Source of the DNA: Paractinoplanes ferrugineus
Lineage (GTDB): Bacteria; Actinomycetota; Actinomycetes; Mycobacteriales; Micromonosporaceae
Direction: 5' to 3'
Assembly (NCBI RefSeq): GCF_016862195.1
Contig: NZ_BOMM01000035.1
Coordinates: 124,001 to 188,000 of the forward strand
Length of the DNA stretch: 64,000 nt
In this document: piece by piece, positions 42,310-50,891 of the stretch
Position numbering within the stretch: position 1 is the stretch's first letter
How the letters are laid out: the number at the start of each line of letters is the position of its first letter
The notes under the pieces: generated by a model
What the model was told of the DNA's origin: nothing
Databases searched by the model: none
The model's input: the letters and a program-made list of their open reading frames with translations, nothing else
Program-made: the position numbers and the translations under genes

Positions 42310-42658
42310 CTATGTCCGCTGCGGACGGAGCCGACGTGCCGGGCGGCTGCCGGGTCCACCCGTTCCGGTGCCGACCGCGCTGATCTTCCGCGGTGGCCGG
42401 CTCCTGGCCCGGCAGCCCCGATGGGCCACCCAGGAATTCGCCGAGTCGGACTATCGCGACGGCTCCGGCAGCCTCCGGTTACGCATCGTGCACGTCGAGT
42501 GGGCAAGCTCGGTCGTGCGTGACGGCGCGGTCTGGCTGGAAGCCGAGGCCGAGGAGATCGATTCGGCAGGCCACGCGGCCGGTCGCCGGCAAGTCCTGAT
42601 CCGTGCGGAGCGACTGCCGGCCCCACTGGCTCGAAAGCGACCACGACTGCGGGTGTGA
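42287..42658 (+). CDS. Small basic protein, unknown function
   Basis: A 123-residue protein starting at a GTG inside the upstream gene. It is arginine-rich with a beta-strand-like core (ALIFRGGRLLARQPR, LRLRIVHVEWASSVVRDGAVWLEAE). No family is recognised. The stop codon lies inside the stem of a perfect hairpin. The start is uncertain because no clear ribosome binding site is seen. Confidence 0.5.
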   Translation: MIPTRALDYVRCGRSRRAGRLPGPPVPVPTALIFRGGRLLARQPRWATQEFAESDYRDGSGSLRLRIVHVEWASSVVRDGAVWLEAEAEEIDSAGHAAGRRQVLIRAERLPAPLARKRPRLRV

Positions 42659-42675
42659 CGTCGCCACACCCGCAG
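42647..42675 (+). terminator. Hairpin overlapping the stop codon of the small basic protein gene
   Basis: CTGCGGGTGTG (42647-42657) pairs perfectly with CACACCCGCAG (42665-42675) around a seven-base loop. The gene's TGA (42656-42658) starts within the stem. No T tract follows. Confidence 0.6.
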
Positions 42676-42997
42676 GGCGCCCCGGCGAAGGGGCGCCGCC
42701 CGACGGCCGGTCGGGCGGTCCGGTTCCCCCGTGCCGGGCCGCTCGACCGGTCCCCAAGCCTTACCGACGAGACTTTGCCCCCCGATAACCGGGGGCCAGG
42801 GGCCCGCTCGCCTCTGGCCCCCGCCTAAACCGCTCCCCCCCCCCGGCCCTGCGCAAGCCCCGGCTCTGCGGAACCCCCGGCCCTGCGCAAGCCCCGGCCC
42901 TGCGCAAGCTCCGGCCCTGCGCAAGCCCCGGCTCTGCGCAAGCCCCGGCCCTGCGGGAACCCTGGCCCGGCTGAAGCCTGGCCCCGTGGGCGGCGGC
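42659..42997. other. 339-base intergenic region with hairpins and a tandem repeat array
   Basis: Between two convergent genes. After the terminator stem come further GC-rich self-complementary stretches, a C-run (42835-42844) and the 17-bp tandem repeat at 42841-42976. No gene is supported here. Confidence 0.5.
42841..42976. repeat. Tandem array of a 17-bp unit, about eight copies
   Basis: Unit CCCCGGCCCTGCGCAAG. Copies begin at 42841, 42858, 42875, 42892, 42909, 42926, 42943 and 42960. Copies 1, 3 and 4 are identical; 2, 5 and 6 differ at one to three bases; the last two drift. There are no spacers, so it is not CRISPR. It lies just past the stop of the DUF574 gene (42998) and outside any supported coding frame. 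Confidence 0.85.
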
Positions 42998-43801
42998 TTA
43001 CGGCTTGCGGGCCACGCCGGCCCAGTAATAGGCGGCTTCCGGATTGTCCACCGCCGAGTCGGGGCGCCAGCTCGACACCGGCACCAGGCCCGGCTCGAGC
43101 AACTCCCAGTCGCCGAAGAAGCGGCGGACCGCGTCGTGTGAGCGGGCCACCAGCGTCATACCGGCGCTCGTCGCGGCGCTGACCGCCTGGTTGACCTCGT
43201 CCGGGGCGAAATCGGCGGTCGGGTGGGTGATCGCCAAGCAACTGCCCGACGGCATGCGGTCGCGCAGCGCCTCGACCATCGCCCACGGGTCCTCGGCGTC
43301 GGCCAGCAGCATCAGGATCGCGATCAGGGTGAGCCCGATCGGCTCGTCGAAGGCGAGCGTGTCCTTGAGGGTCGGCTCGTCGAGGATCGACTGCGGGTCG
43401 CGGAGGTCGGCCGAGACGTACTCGCTGCGGCCCGCCGGCGTGCTGATCATCAGGGCCCGCGCGTGCACCAGGACGATGGGGTCGTTGTCCACATAGACCA
43501 CCCGGGCCGACCGGTCGACCCGCTGGGCGATCTCGTGCAGGTTGGGCCGGGTCGGGATGCCGGTGCCGATGTCGAGGAACTGCTTGATGCCCTGCTCGGC
43601 GACCAGATCGCGGGCCACCCGGTGAACGAACTTGCGGTTTTCCCCGGCCATGTAACGCATGCCCGGGATCGCTTTGATCATTGCCTCGCCGACCGCCCGA
43701 TCGACGGCGAAGTTGTCCTTGCCGCCGAGCCAGTAGTCGTAGATGCGGGCGGAGTGCGGCACATTGATGTTGACCCCTGGCGGCGCAACCTCGTTGCCCA
43801 C
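42998..43801 (-). CDS. DUF574 family S-adenosylmethionine methyltransferase
   Basis: A 267-residue protein from the GTG at 43801, chosen because GGGGAGGA lies seven bases upstream; an ATG at 43822 would add seven residues. SARIYDYWLGGKDNFAVDR is the signature of this actinomycete-specific family. The SAM-binding site is FLDIGTGIPT (motif I, about residues 77-86) with VYVDNDPIV as motif II. PAITHPTADF-like AITHPTADFAPDEV follows later. Substrates are unknown; members often sit beside HTH/DUF397 regulators, as here. The stop is adjacent to the 17-bp tandem array. Confidence 0.9.
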   Translation of the reverse strand: MGNEVAPPGVNINVPHSARIYDYWLGGKDNFAVDRAVGEAMIKAIPGMRYMAGENRKFVHRVARDLVAEQGIKQFLDIGTGIPTRPNLHEIAQRVDRSARVVYVDNDPIVLVHARALMISTPAGRSEYVSADLRDPQSILDEPTLKDTLAFDEPIGLTLIAILMLLADAEDPWAMVEALRDRMPSGSCLAITHPTADFAPDEVNQAVSAATSAGMTLVARSHDAVRRFFGDWELLEPGLVPVSSWRPDSAVDNPEAAYYWAGVARKP

Positions 43802-43908
43802 GACCCAGTCCTCCCCAAGCATGTCCCCCGGAGTGGTAAGGGTAGCCGCTCGCGGCGGGGGCGGTCATTCACGTTGCTCGATCGCCGGCTACCCGGCGGA
43901 GTCGCAAG

Positions 43909-45516
43909 TCAGGCGGCCGGCGCTCGGCTCCCCTGCCCGGAATCGGTTACGGACGACACGACCCGGTCGCGTCCGCCGTGTTTGGCGGCGTACAGATGAC
44001 GGTCGGCAGTGGACAGCAGGGTGATCTGCGCCGGCTCGACGAAATCACCGACGCACGCGACACCGATGCTCACCGTCACCGGAAGACCGGCCGTGAGCGG
44101 TTCCCAGTCGTGCCCCTTGATCGTTTGCCTTAGCTCGTCGAGAGCCGCCGTCGCCCGCCCGGCGGGGGTCTGCGGCAGCGCCAACAGGAACTCCTCACCG
44201 CCCATCCGCACCACGAACGCGTCCGGCGTGATGTCCTCCGCGGCCCTCTCGAGCAGCCGCGCCACCTGCACCAGCACCCGGTCGCCGACCTCGTGCGAAA
44301 GCCGGTCGTTGATCCGCTTGTAGTGGTCGAGGTCGACCATCGCCACGGTCAGCTCCGGGTCGGACTCGATCAGGCCGGGCAACTGCTCGTTGAGGAACCG
44401 GCGGTTGCGCAGGCCGGTCAGCGGGTCACGGCGGGCCTGCTCGCGGAACCGCTCGGCCTCCTGCCGGGCCTCGGCCGTCTCGAACATGGCCTGACGGGTA
44501 CGGGCCTGTGCCTGCCGGCGCAACGAATGCTGCTCGGTGTGCGCGGCAAAGAAGTCCTTGTGCGCCGCGAACGCTTCGGCGAACTCGCCGCGAGCCGCGT
44601 ACAGCTCGGCCTGCTCCTGATGCACTTTGACGAGCACATGCCCGAGCTCACGCTCGGCGCAGAGGCGCCGGGAGGCGTTGAGGCTGCGCTGAGCCCGGCC
44701 GTACGCGCCGAGGCAGCGCTGCGCCCGGGCCAGGGTGAGCAGGTATTCGGCGAGCGCGTCGGCGTCGTCCTGGTTGCCGTCGTAGTGCCGGTCGATGCAG
44801 CTGAGCAGCGTCCGCTCGGCCGTCGCGTACTGCCTGTTCTCGATCTGGATCGCGCCGATCGTGTCGAGCAACGCGGCATCGAGCTCGAATCCGTGCGCCT
44901 CGGCATGGCGTTGCAGCCAGGCCGCCACGCTTTGCGCCTCTTCGTGATGCCCGGCCGCGAACTCGGCGTACGCATAGTTGTTGAGAACCGCGAGTTGCAG
45001 GTCCGGTCGTCGCAGGCGGCGCGCGAGGTCCGCCGCCTGCCGGTAGCGCAGGCGCGCGGCATCCATCGAGCCGGCCAGGCTGAGCGCGTCGGCCAGCTTG
45101 GCCCGATGCCAGATGCGCATGTGCTCGGTGGCGTCGTCGTCGAGCAGCTCGACGCTGAGGATCGAGTGTTCGAGGCACTGGGCGACGTCGCCGAGGTGCC
45201 GGTGGATGCCGGCCCAGACCAGGTGGGTGCGCGCGGTCAGCTGCCGCGCCTCGTGCTCGGCGGCCCACTGGTGCACTTTCCAGATGCGCCGCGCCGCGCC
45301 GGCCAGGTCACCCGCCCGCATGTGCAGGTTGGCCTGGCTGAGCCGGGCCCGCGCGACGAGCAGATCGTCACCGAGCTGTCGGGCCTGCCGCTCGATCCGG
45401 GTGGCCCGCTCGAGCATGCCGGCCGCGTCCCAGTTGATCTCGTCCTCGAGCTCGAGCAGCGCGGCCGACAGCGACTCGCGGTCAGACCTGTCCAACTCCC
45501 ACCCCTCGAATAGCAC
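43909..45516 (-). CDS. TPR-domain diguanylate cyclase (GGDEF)
   Basis: About 535 residues; GTG at 45516 is used but the start is uncertain, as the ORF extends to 45594. The first 350 residues are a helical tetratricopeptide-type array (RYRQAADLARRLRRPDLQLAVLNN region, AELYAARGEFAEAFAAHKD). The C-terminal GGDEF domain (about 380-520) has RDPLTGLRNRRF, DLDHYKRINDRL and an intact MGGEEF active site. No RxxD inhibitory site lies five residues before it, so product inhibition is likely absent. There is no membrane segment. It should make cyclic di-GMP in response to protein interactions. Confidence 0.88.
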   Translation of the reverse strand: MLFEGWELDRSDRESLSAALLELEDEINWDAAGMLERATRIERQARQLGDDLLVARARLSQANLHMRAGDLAGAARRIWKVHQWAAEHEARQLTARTHLVWAGIHRHLGDVAQCLEHSILSVELLDDDATEHMRIWHRAKLADALSLAGSMDAARLRYRQAADLARRLRRPDLQLAVLNNYAYAEFAAGHHEEAQSVAAWLQRHAEAHGFELDAALLDTIGAIQIENRQYATAERTLLSCIDRHYDGNQDDADALAEYLLTLARAQRCLGAYGRAQRSLNASRRLCAERELGHVLVKVHQEQAELYAARGEFAEAFAAHKDFFAAHTEQHSLRRQAQARTRQAMFETAEARQEAERFREQARRDPLTGLRNRRFLNEQLPGLIESDPELTVAMVDLDHYKRINDRLSHEVGDRVLVQVARLLERAAEDITPDAFVVRMGGEEFLLALPQTPAGRATAALDELRQTIKGHDWEPLTAGLPVTVSIGVACVGDFVEPAQITLLSTADRHLYAAKHGGRDRVVSSVTDSGQGSRAPAA

Positions 45517-45581
45517 TCCGTTCCGAAAGGCTAGCTCTGTGTCAGCGGAAGATCCCAAGTACGTGATCCGGCCGACAGCGA

Positions 45582-45611
45582 AGCGGCGCCCCACCGAGGT
45601 GGGACGCCGCT
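45582..45611 (-). terminator. Hairpin downstream of the MFS transporter gene
   Basis: AGCGGCG-C-CCACC pairs with GGTGG-GA-CGCCGCT around GAG, with one or two mismatched positions. It lies 15 bases after the transporter stop at 45626. Confidence 0.5.
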
Positions 45612-45625
45612 CGAGGGACCGGAGA

Positions 45626-47179
45626 TCAGCGGGTGAGCGCCGGAACCGGGGTCTCCGGCGTGGCGGGGGCCGGCGCGGCGGCCAGGTCGACCGTCGAGCG
45701 CAGCTCGGTCGGCTTCATCAGGAGGGCGGCGAGCACGCCGACCGCCGCGACCGCGGCCGAGATCAGGAAGATGTGCCCGGTCGCGTCGCCGTAGGCGGCG
45801 CGGACCACGTGCTGGATCGAGTCGGGCAGGGCGCCGATGTTGAGGCTGCCCCCGCCCGGGGCGGCGGCCGACGCGCCCAGCTGGTGGGTCAGGTTGTCGG
45901 TGACCCGGTGGGCCAGCACCGCGCCCAGCACCGAGACACCGATCGTGCCGCCCAGCGAGCGGAAGAACGCCACCGTCGAGCTGGCCGCGCCGATGTCCTT
46001 GAGGGACACCGTGTTCTGCACCGAGAGCACCAGGTTCTGCATCGACATGCCGACACCGATGCCGACCAGGGCCATCGCGATGCCGACGTACCAGAGCGGG
46101 GTCTCGTGGTCGAGCACCGAGAGTCCGGCGAACCCGGCGACCAGCACCAGGGTGCCGGCGACGATGTACGGCTTGATCTTCCCGGTCCGGCTGATGATGC
46201 GGCCGGCGATCGTGGAGGAGACCAGCACGCCCGCCATCATCGGGATGGTGAGCAGGCCCGCCTCGGTGGGCGAGTAACCGCGGCCGATCTGGAAGTACTG
46301 GCCGAGGAAGACCGCGCCGCCGAACATGGCCATGCCGACCGCGAGGCTCGCGATGATCGCGAGGGCGGTGCCGCGGGTCTTGACGATCGACAGCGGAACC
46401 ACCGGCTCGGCGACCCGGGACTCGACCCAGACGGCGGCCGCGAGAAGAGCCAGGCCGGCGCCGAGCATGACGACCGACTGCCAGGAGACCCAGGCGAACG
46501 AGCTGTCCACGAACGACACCCAGATCAGCAGGACACTGACGCCCGCCGCGATCAGCGAGGCGCCCCAGTAGTCGATCTTCACGGAGGTGCGGCGGAGGAC
46601 GCTCAGGTTCAGCGTCTTCTGCAGGACGACCAGGGCGATGATGGCGATCGGCACACCGATGTAGAAGCACCAGCGCCAGCCGAGCCACGTGGTGTCGACG
46701 ATGACCCCGCCGAGCAGCGGACCGCCGACGGTGGCGACGGCCATGACCCCGCCGAGGTAGCCGTTGTAGCGGCCACGCTCCCGGGGCGGGATCATCGCGG
46801 CGATCGCGACCTGGACCAGTGCCTGCACGCCTCCCATGCCGAGGCCCTGGAACGCGCGGGCGGCGATGAGCTGGCCCGCGGTCTGGGCGAGGCCGGCGAT
46901 CATCGAGCCGAGCACGAACACCACGATCGAGATCTGCACCAGCAGCTTCTTGCTGAACAGGTCGGCGAGCTTGCCCCAGATCGGGGTGGACGCGGTGGCG
47001 GTCAGCAGGCTCGCGGTGACCACCCAGGTGTACTGGGTCTGACTGCCGTCCAGCGCCCCGATGATCGTGGGCAGGGCGGTGGAGACGATGGTCGAGCTGG
47101 CCATCGCGACGAAGAGCACCAGCAGCAGGCCGGAGAGGGCCTCCATGATCTGGCGGTGGGACATTGGCTTGGAGCTCAT
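45626..47179 (-). CDS. MFS multidrug efflux transporter (DHA2, EmrB/QacA type)
   Basis: A 517-residue transporter with about 14 membrane helices. STALPTIIGALDGS, then the motif A loop GKLADLFSKKLL (about residues 66-77), then motif C-like GGPLLGGVIVD (about 155-165) define DHA2 proton-driven drug exporters. The ATG at 47179 is preferred because GGAGG lies eight bases upstream; two earlier ATGs are in frame. The gene is divergent from a TetR regulator, with a palindrome between them, the classic arrangement for a drug-induced exporter. Confidence 0.93.
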   Translation of the reverse strand: MSSKPMSHRQIMEALSGLLLVLFVAMASSTIVSTALPTIIGALDGSQTQYTWVVTASLLTATASTPIWGKLADLFSKKLLVQISIVVFVLGSMIAGLAQTAGQLIAARAFQGLGMGGVQALVQVAIAAMIPPRERGRYNGYLGGVMAVATVGGPLLGGVIVDTTWLGWRWCFYIGVPIAIIALVVLQKTLNLSVLRRTSVKIDYWGASLIAAGVSVLLIWVSFVDSSFAWVSWQSVVMLGAGLALLAAAVWVESRVAEPVVPLSIVKTRGTALAIIASLAVGMAMFGGAVFLGQYFQIGRGYSPTEAGLLTIPMMAGVLVSSTIAGRIISRTGKIKPYIVAGTLVLVAGFAGLSVLDHETPLWYVGIAMALVGIGVGMSMQNLVLSVQNTVSLKDIGAASSTVAFFRSLGGTIGVSVLGAVLAHRVTDNLTHQLGASAAAPGGGSLNIGALPDSIQHVVRAAYGDATGHIFLISAAVAAVGVLAALLMKPTELRSTVDLAAAPAPATPETPVPALTR

Positions 47180-47234
47180 CGAGCGGGCCTCCATCGGAGT
47201 GTGTGTCACATACAACTATCGAGGTAGGCTGCTC

Positions 47235-47244
47235 ATTGCGCAAT
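47235..47244. promoter_or_regulatory. Palindrome in the MFS/TetR intergenic region
   Basis: ATTGCGCAAT is a perfect ten-base palindrome lying 43 bases before the TetR start and 55 bases before the MFS start. It is the best operator candidate for the TetR protein; a shorter dyad TGTGTGTCACA lies nearer the MFS start. Confidence 0.45.
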
Positions 47245-47287
47245 CTTTCACATTGAGAACCGAATCACACGCCGGTACGCTCATGCC

Positions 47288-47887
47288 ATGAGCACCACGG
47301 CGGAGCCGGGGCTTCGCGAGCGCAAGAAGGCCGCCACCCGGCAGGCCCTGCACGAGTCGGCGGTCCGGCTCGCCATCGACCACGGCCTCGACCGGATCAC
47401 CGTCGAGGCGATCGCCGATGACGCCGGCGTCTCCCGGCGCACGTTCTCGAACTACTTCGGGAGCAAAGAGGAAGCGTTGATGTACGGCGACTTCCAACGG
47501 GTGCAGCGGCTGCTCGACGCGGTGCGCGCCAGGCCGGCCGGCGAACCGCCCTGGGCCGCCCTCACCGCGGTGGCCGCCGACTTCAACCGGGAGCTCGGCG
47601 GGCTCGACCCGCAGCGGGTGGCGCAGGGCCGGCTCGTGCGCACCCACCCGACCTTGCTCGCGGCCCAGACCCAGACCTTCGCCGCGGTGGAGCGGGAGCT
47701 CGCCGCCGAGGTCGCGAAACGTCTGACCGAGCCCGACCCGCTCGGCGTGCACGCGCGGATGACCGCCGCCACCTTTCTGGTGGCGCTGCGCGTCTCGGTG
47801 AACATGTGGCTCGACGCACCGCCTGGCACCGCCCTGTGGGACCTGGCCGAGGAAGCGCTGGCCACCGCCGGTCGCGGCCTCGGATAG
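47288..47887 (+). CDS. TetR family transcriptional regulator
   Basis: A 199-residue TetR protein. The helix-turn-helix (about residues 14-60) reads ATRQALHESAVRLAIDHG, then ITVEAIADDAGVSRRTFSNYFGSKEE. The C-terminal ligand domain is typical of drug-sensing members, with a MftR-like MTAATFLVALRVSVNMW helix. It most likely represses itself and the divergent MFS exporter. A strong terminator follows immediately. Confidence 0.93.
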   Translation: MSTTAEPGLRERKKAATRQALHESAVRLAIDHGLDRITVEAIADDAGVSRRTFSNYFGSKEEALMYGDFQRVQRLLDAVRARPAGEPPWAALTAVAADFNRELGGLDPQRVAQGRLVRTHPTLLAAQTQTFAAVERELAAEVAKRLTEPDPLGVHARMTAATFLVALRVSVNMWLDAPPGTALWDLAEEALATAGRGLG

Positions 47888-47888
47888 A

Positions 47889-47927
47889 AAACGCGGCTCC
47901 GGGTTGGGGGGACCCGGAGCCGCGTTT
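47889..47927. terminator. Strong bidirectional terminator
   Basis: AAACGCGGCTCCGGGT (47889-47904) pairs perfectly with ACCCGGAGCCGCGTTT (47912-47927), loop seven bases. Minus-strand reading continues into TTTTCTATCC. It lies between the convergent TetR and chitinase genes. Confidence 0.9.
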
Positions 47928-47959
47928 CCTTACCTTCTGGGGATGCGAGGAAAGCCTTC

Positions 47960-49405
47960 TCAGCCGGTGAAGCCGGCAAAGATCTTGCTGAACTCGAACG
48001 GCGTCTGCGCCACGTTGGTGCACTGGAAGAGCGCGCCGGTGCAGGCGTTCTTGTCGCGGTTGGCCTCCCAGTAGGAGACGAACCCGAGGTGGTTGGCGTT
48101 GGCGAAGGCGATCAGGTCACGAGCGTCGCTCGGCAGGAACTTGCCCTGGTCGTCGTTGACCCCCAGCATCGGAGTCACGCCGACCATCTGGAAAGCGGCC
48201 GCGTCGCTGTTCCCGTACACCTGCTTGATCTGGTCCTTGGTGCTCTTTACCGCCTGGATCGCTAGGTCGCCGTAGTCCTGGCCGGCCCGGCCGTAGTCCA
48301 TCGCCATGATGTTGACCAGGTCGAGGGCGACGCCGGCGTTCTTGGCCGACTTGACCACGTTGAGGCCGTCGGCGGTCAGGCCCTCCGGCAGCACCGGCAG
48401 GGTCAGCGAGATCTTCAGACCCGGGTTGGCCTTCTGCAGGGCGGCGAGCGCGGCCGAGCGGCGGGCGATCGTGGTCGGGTCGGCCACCGCGGCGCCCTCG
48501 ATGTCCAGGTCGATGTACTTCAGGTGGTAGGCCGAGACGACCGCCTGATATTCGGCCTGCAGCGCGCCGACGCTGGTGCAGGCCTGGGCGAGCTCGATGC
48601 CGGTGGCGCCGCCGAACGACACCTTCACGTCACCGCCGGCCGCGCGGACCGCCTCGATCTGGTCGGCGAACTGCTTCTGCCGCGGGTCGAAGGCGTTGAA
48701 CCAGCTCGCCTTGCAGCCGACGCTCGTCACGAACGCCAGGCTGAACGACTTGACGTTGCCGCTGCTGCCCAACTGGGCCAGGGTGGTCGAGCCGTTCGAG
48801 AGCAGACCCATGTCGACGTACGGGGCGACCAGTACGCCCCCGGTCGACGGCCCCGAGGTCGTCGGCGGGTTGGTGGTCGGCGCCGTCGTCGGGGCCTTGG
48901 TGGTGGGCGCCGTCGTCGGCGCGGCGGTGCTGGGCCGGGGGGTCGGCGCCTTGGTGGGGGCGGTCGTCGGGGCGGTCGTGGTGCCGCCGCCCGCGCAGGA
49001 GGCGCCGTTGACGGTGCAGCTGGTCGGGCTGCCGCTGCCGGCCACGACGAAGCCGAACTCGGCCCGGCCACCGGCCGGGATCGTCGGGGCGTAACCCGGG
49101 TTCTTGGCCGTGACGGTGCTGCCCGAGGTGGTGATCGTCGCGTCCCAGAAGCTGCCGAGCTTCGCGGTCGACGGCAGGCCGAACACGAGTTGCCAGCCGT
49201 CGACGGCCGCGCCCGTACCGTTCGTGATCGTGTACTTCGCCTGGTAGCCCGAACCCCAGTCGCTGTCCTTGGTGAAGGTCGCACTGAGGACGCCCGCGGC
49301 CTTGGTGGTCGGGGTGGTGGCCGCGACGGCCGCCCCGACGCCACCGCCGACGGCGAGGACCGCCGCCGAGGCATAGATGGCGAGGCGCAGACGGCTGCGT
49401 TGCAT
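47960..49405 (-). CDS. Secreted GH18 chitinase with CBM2 domain
   Basis: A 481-residue exported enzyme. A Sec signal peptide (about residues 1-29, ending AVAA) is followed by a CBM2-type cellulose/chitin-binding module (about 38-140, with SDWGSGYQAKYTITN and GWQLVFGLP). A Thr/Pro/Ala linker (about 143-190) leads to the GH18 barrel (about 192-481). The catalytic signature DLDIEG (about residues 295-300) keeps the Asp-Asp-Glu series, with Glu299 as acid. AMDYGRAG matches the substrate-assisting motif. It hydrolyses chitin and complements the LPMO at 23748. No DasR-like box is evident upstream. Confidence 0.93.
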   Translation of the reverse strand: MQRSRLRLAIYASAAVLAVGGGVGAAVAATTPTTKAAGVLSATFTKDSDWGSGYQAKYTITNGTGAAVDGWQLVFGLPSTAKLGSFWDATITTSGSTVTAKNPGYAPTIPAGGRAEFGFVVAGSGSPTSCTVNGASCAGGGTTTAPTTAPTKAPTPRPSTAAPTTAPTTKAPTTAPTTNPPTTSGPSTGGVLVAPYVDMGLLSNGSTTLAQLGSSGNVKSFSLAFVTSVGCKASWFNAFDPRQKQFADQIEAVRAAGGDVKVSFGGATGIELAQACTSVGALQAEYQAVVSAYHLKYIDLDIEGAAVADPTTIARRSAALAALQKANPGLKISLTLPVLPEGLTADGLNVVKSAKNAGVALDLVNIMAMDYGRAGQDYGDLAIQAVKSTKDQIKQVYGNSDAAAFQMVGVTPMLGVNDDQGKFLPSDARDLIAFANANHLGFVSYWEANRDKNACTGALFQCTNVAQTPFEFSKIFAGFTG

Positions 49406-49501
49406 GGATGACTCCGATCGCGGGGGGTGACGACGGAGCTAATTCTGAACCGGCCGGTAATTAACTGACCTTCACGCGACCTTAAACATCCTTAAATGCC
49501 T

Positions 49502-50056
49502 CTATCGCGAGGCCAGACCGCCGAGCAGGAGCTCGAGCTGACGTCGCCAGGCGTCCGGCCCGGAGCGCTGGATGACCCCCGCATTGGCCCGCATGAGGAG
49601 GCTGAGGTCACGCCGAGTGAAGTCGGCGCGCAGCACCCCGGCCCCCACCGCCCGCGCGATGACCTCCGAGGCGCCCCGTTGCGCGGCCGTGCGCAGCTCG
49701 GCGAGCCGGGCGTCGTCGTCGAAGCTCGAGCTGACCAGAAGCTCGGACAGGCCCCGGTCGGTGGCCTGCAACTCGAACAGCCGGGACAGGTAGCCGACGA
49801 ACGCCTGCCACGGGTCGGGCTCCCGCATGGCGAGGTCGGCCAGCTCGACGTACTCGGACATCTGCCCGGCGAAGACGGCGGCGATCAGGTCCCGCCGGGT
49901 CGGGAAACGGCGGTAGAGGGTGGCGTTGCCGACCCCGGCCCGTCGGGCGATCTCGTCGAGCGACGCGTCGAGACCGTGCTCGCCGAACACCTCTCGGGCC
50001 GCGCCCAGCAGAGAGGTGCGGTTGCGCTCCGCATCCGCGCGCAAACGTTGAGGCAT
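49502..50056 (-). CDS. TetR family transcriptional regulator
   Basis: A 184-residue TetR protein. The HTH (about residues 15-57) reads LLGAAREVFGEHGLDASLDEIA then RRAGVGNATLYRRFPTRRDL. The C-terminal domain contains FVGYLSRLFELQATDRGLSELLV, a form common in this family in actinomycetes. It is divergent from a dienelactone hydrolase gene and likely controls it through the palindrome at 50112-50121. Confidence 0.93.
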   Translation of the reverse strand: MPQRLRADAERNRTSLLGAAREVFGEHGLDASLDEIARRAGVGNATLYRRFPTRRDLIAAVFAGQMSEYVELADLAMREPDPWQAFVGYLSRLFELQATDRGLSELLVSSSFDDDARLAELRTAAQRGASEVIARAVGAGVLRADFTRRDLSLLMRANAGVIQRSGPDAWRRQLELLLGGLASR

Positions 50057-50111
50057 GGAGGACAGGGTACGGCGAGAGCGGGGGTGCTTCCCCGGTTGGT
50101 GTTACGTTTTG

Positions 50112-50121
50112 GTTGATCAAC
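50112..50121. promoter_or_regulatory. Palindrome between TetR and dienelactone hydrolase genes
   Basis: GTTGATCAAC is a perfect ten-base palindrome, 56 bases upstream of the TetR start and 27 bases before the hydrolase start. Overlap with the hydrolase promoter is expected for repression. Confidence 0.45.
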
Positions 50122-50147
50122 GATGATGCGGGGCGCAGGAGGCCTAG

Positions 50148-50891
50148 ATGCAGACCACCACAGTGCAGATCCCGACCGCGGACGGCACGGCCGAGGCTTA
50201 CCTCGTCAAACCGGACGGTGACGGTCCCTTCCCGGGCGTGCTGTTCTTCATGGACGCGTTCGGTCTGCGGCCCCGGCTGCAGGAGATGGCCGAGCGGATC
50301 GCCGACCGCGGCTACGCCGTACTCGTGCCGAACCTTTTCTATCGCAGCGCGTCCGGCCGGCTGGTCACCCCGGAGGAACTGGACGACCCGGAGAAGCGCG
50401 GCGCCGCTTTCGGCCGCCTCGGCCCGATGATGCAGGAGCTGACCGCCGAGCGGGTTGCCGCCGACACCGGTTCCTACCTGGACTTCCTCGCCGCTCAGCC
50501 GGGCGTCGCCGACGAGCCGGTGGTCGCCGTCGGCTACTGCATGGGCGGCCGCAACGGCCTGCGGGCGATCGAGGCCCACCCGGACCGGATCAAGGCCCTG
50601 GCCAGCTTCCACGCCGGTGGGGTCGTCACCGACACGCCGGACAGCCCGCACCTGTCGGTCGGCCGCGTCACCGGCGAGCTCTACTTCGCGCACGCCGACA
50701 ACGACAGCTCGATGACCGCCGACCAGATCAAGGTGTTCGAGGCGGCGCTGGACCAGGAGGGCGTCACCTACACCTCGGAGGTGTACGAGGGCGCCCCGCA
50801 CGGCTTCACCATGAGTGACACCGCGATGTACCACCAGCAGGCCGAGCAGCGGCACTGGGTGGAGCTGTTCGCCCTGCTCGACCGGGTCTAG
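50148..50891 (+). CDS. Dienelactone hydrolase family protein
   Basis: A 247-residue alpha/beta hydrolase. The nucleophile elbow is GYCMGG with Cys as nucleophile (about residue 129), typical of dienelactone hydrolases; an acid Asp is in FAHADNDS and the catalytic His in GAPHGFTM. It would hydrolyse a lactone or ester of unknown identity in the cytosol. It is divergent from TetR and converges on a SnoaL-like gene, overlapping it by four bases. Confidence 0.92.
   Translation: MQTTTVQIPTADGTAEAYLVKPDGDGPFPGVLFFMDAFGLRPRLQEMAERIADRGYAVLVPNLFYRSASGRLVTPEELDDPEKRGAAFGRLGPMMQELTAERVAADTGSYLDFLAAQPGVADEPVVAVGYCMGGRNGLRAIEAHPDRIKALASFHAGGVVTDTPDSPHLSVGRVTGELYFAHADNDSSMTADQIKVFEAALDQEGVTYTSEVYEGAPHGFTMSDTAMYHQQAEQRHWVELFALLDRV

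Noticed and set aside
42841..42976. CRISPR array
   Set aside because: The 17-bp units abut with no spacers, and no cas genes are present.
42825..43868. 347-residue minus ORF spanning the tandem repeats
   Set aside because: It is out of frame with the DUF574 methyltransferase, whose SARIYDYWLGGKDNF and FLDIGTG motifs settle the true frame.
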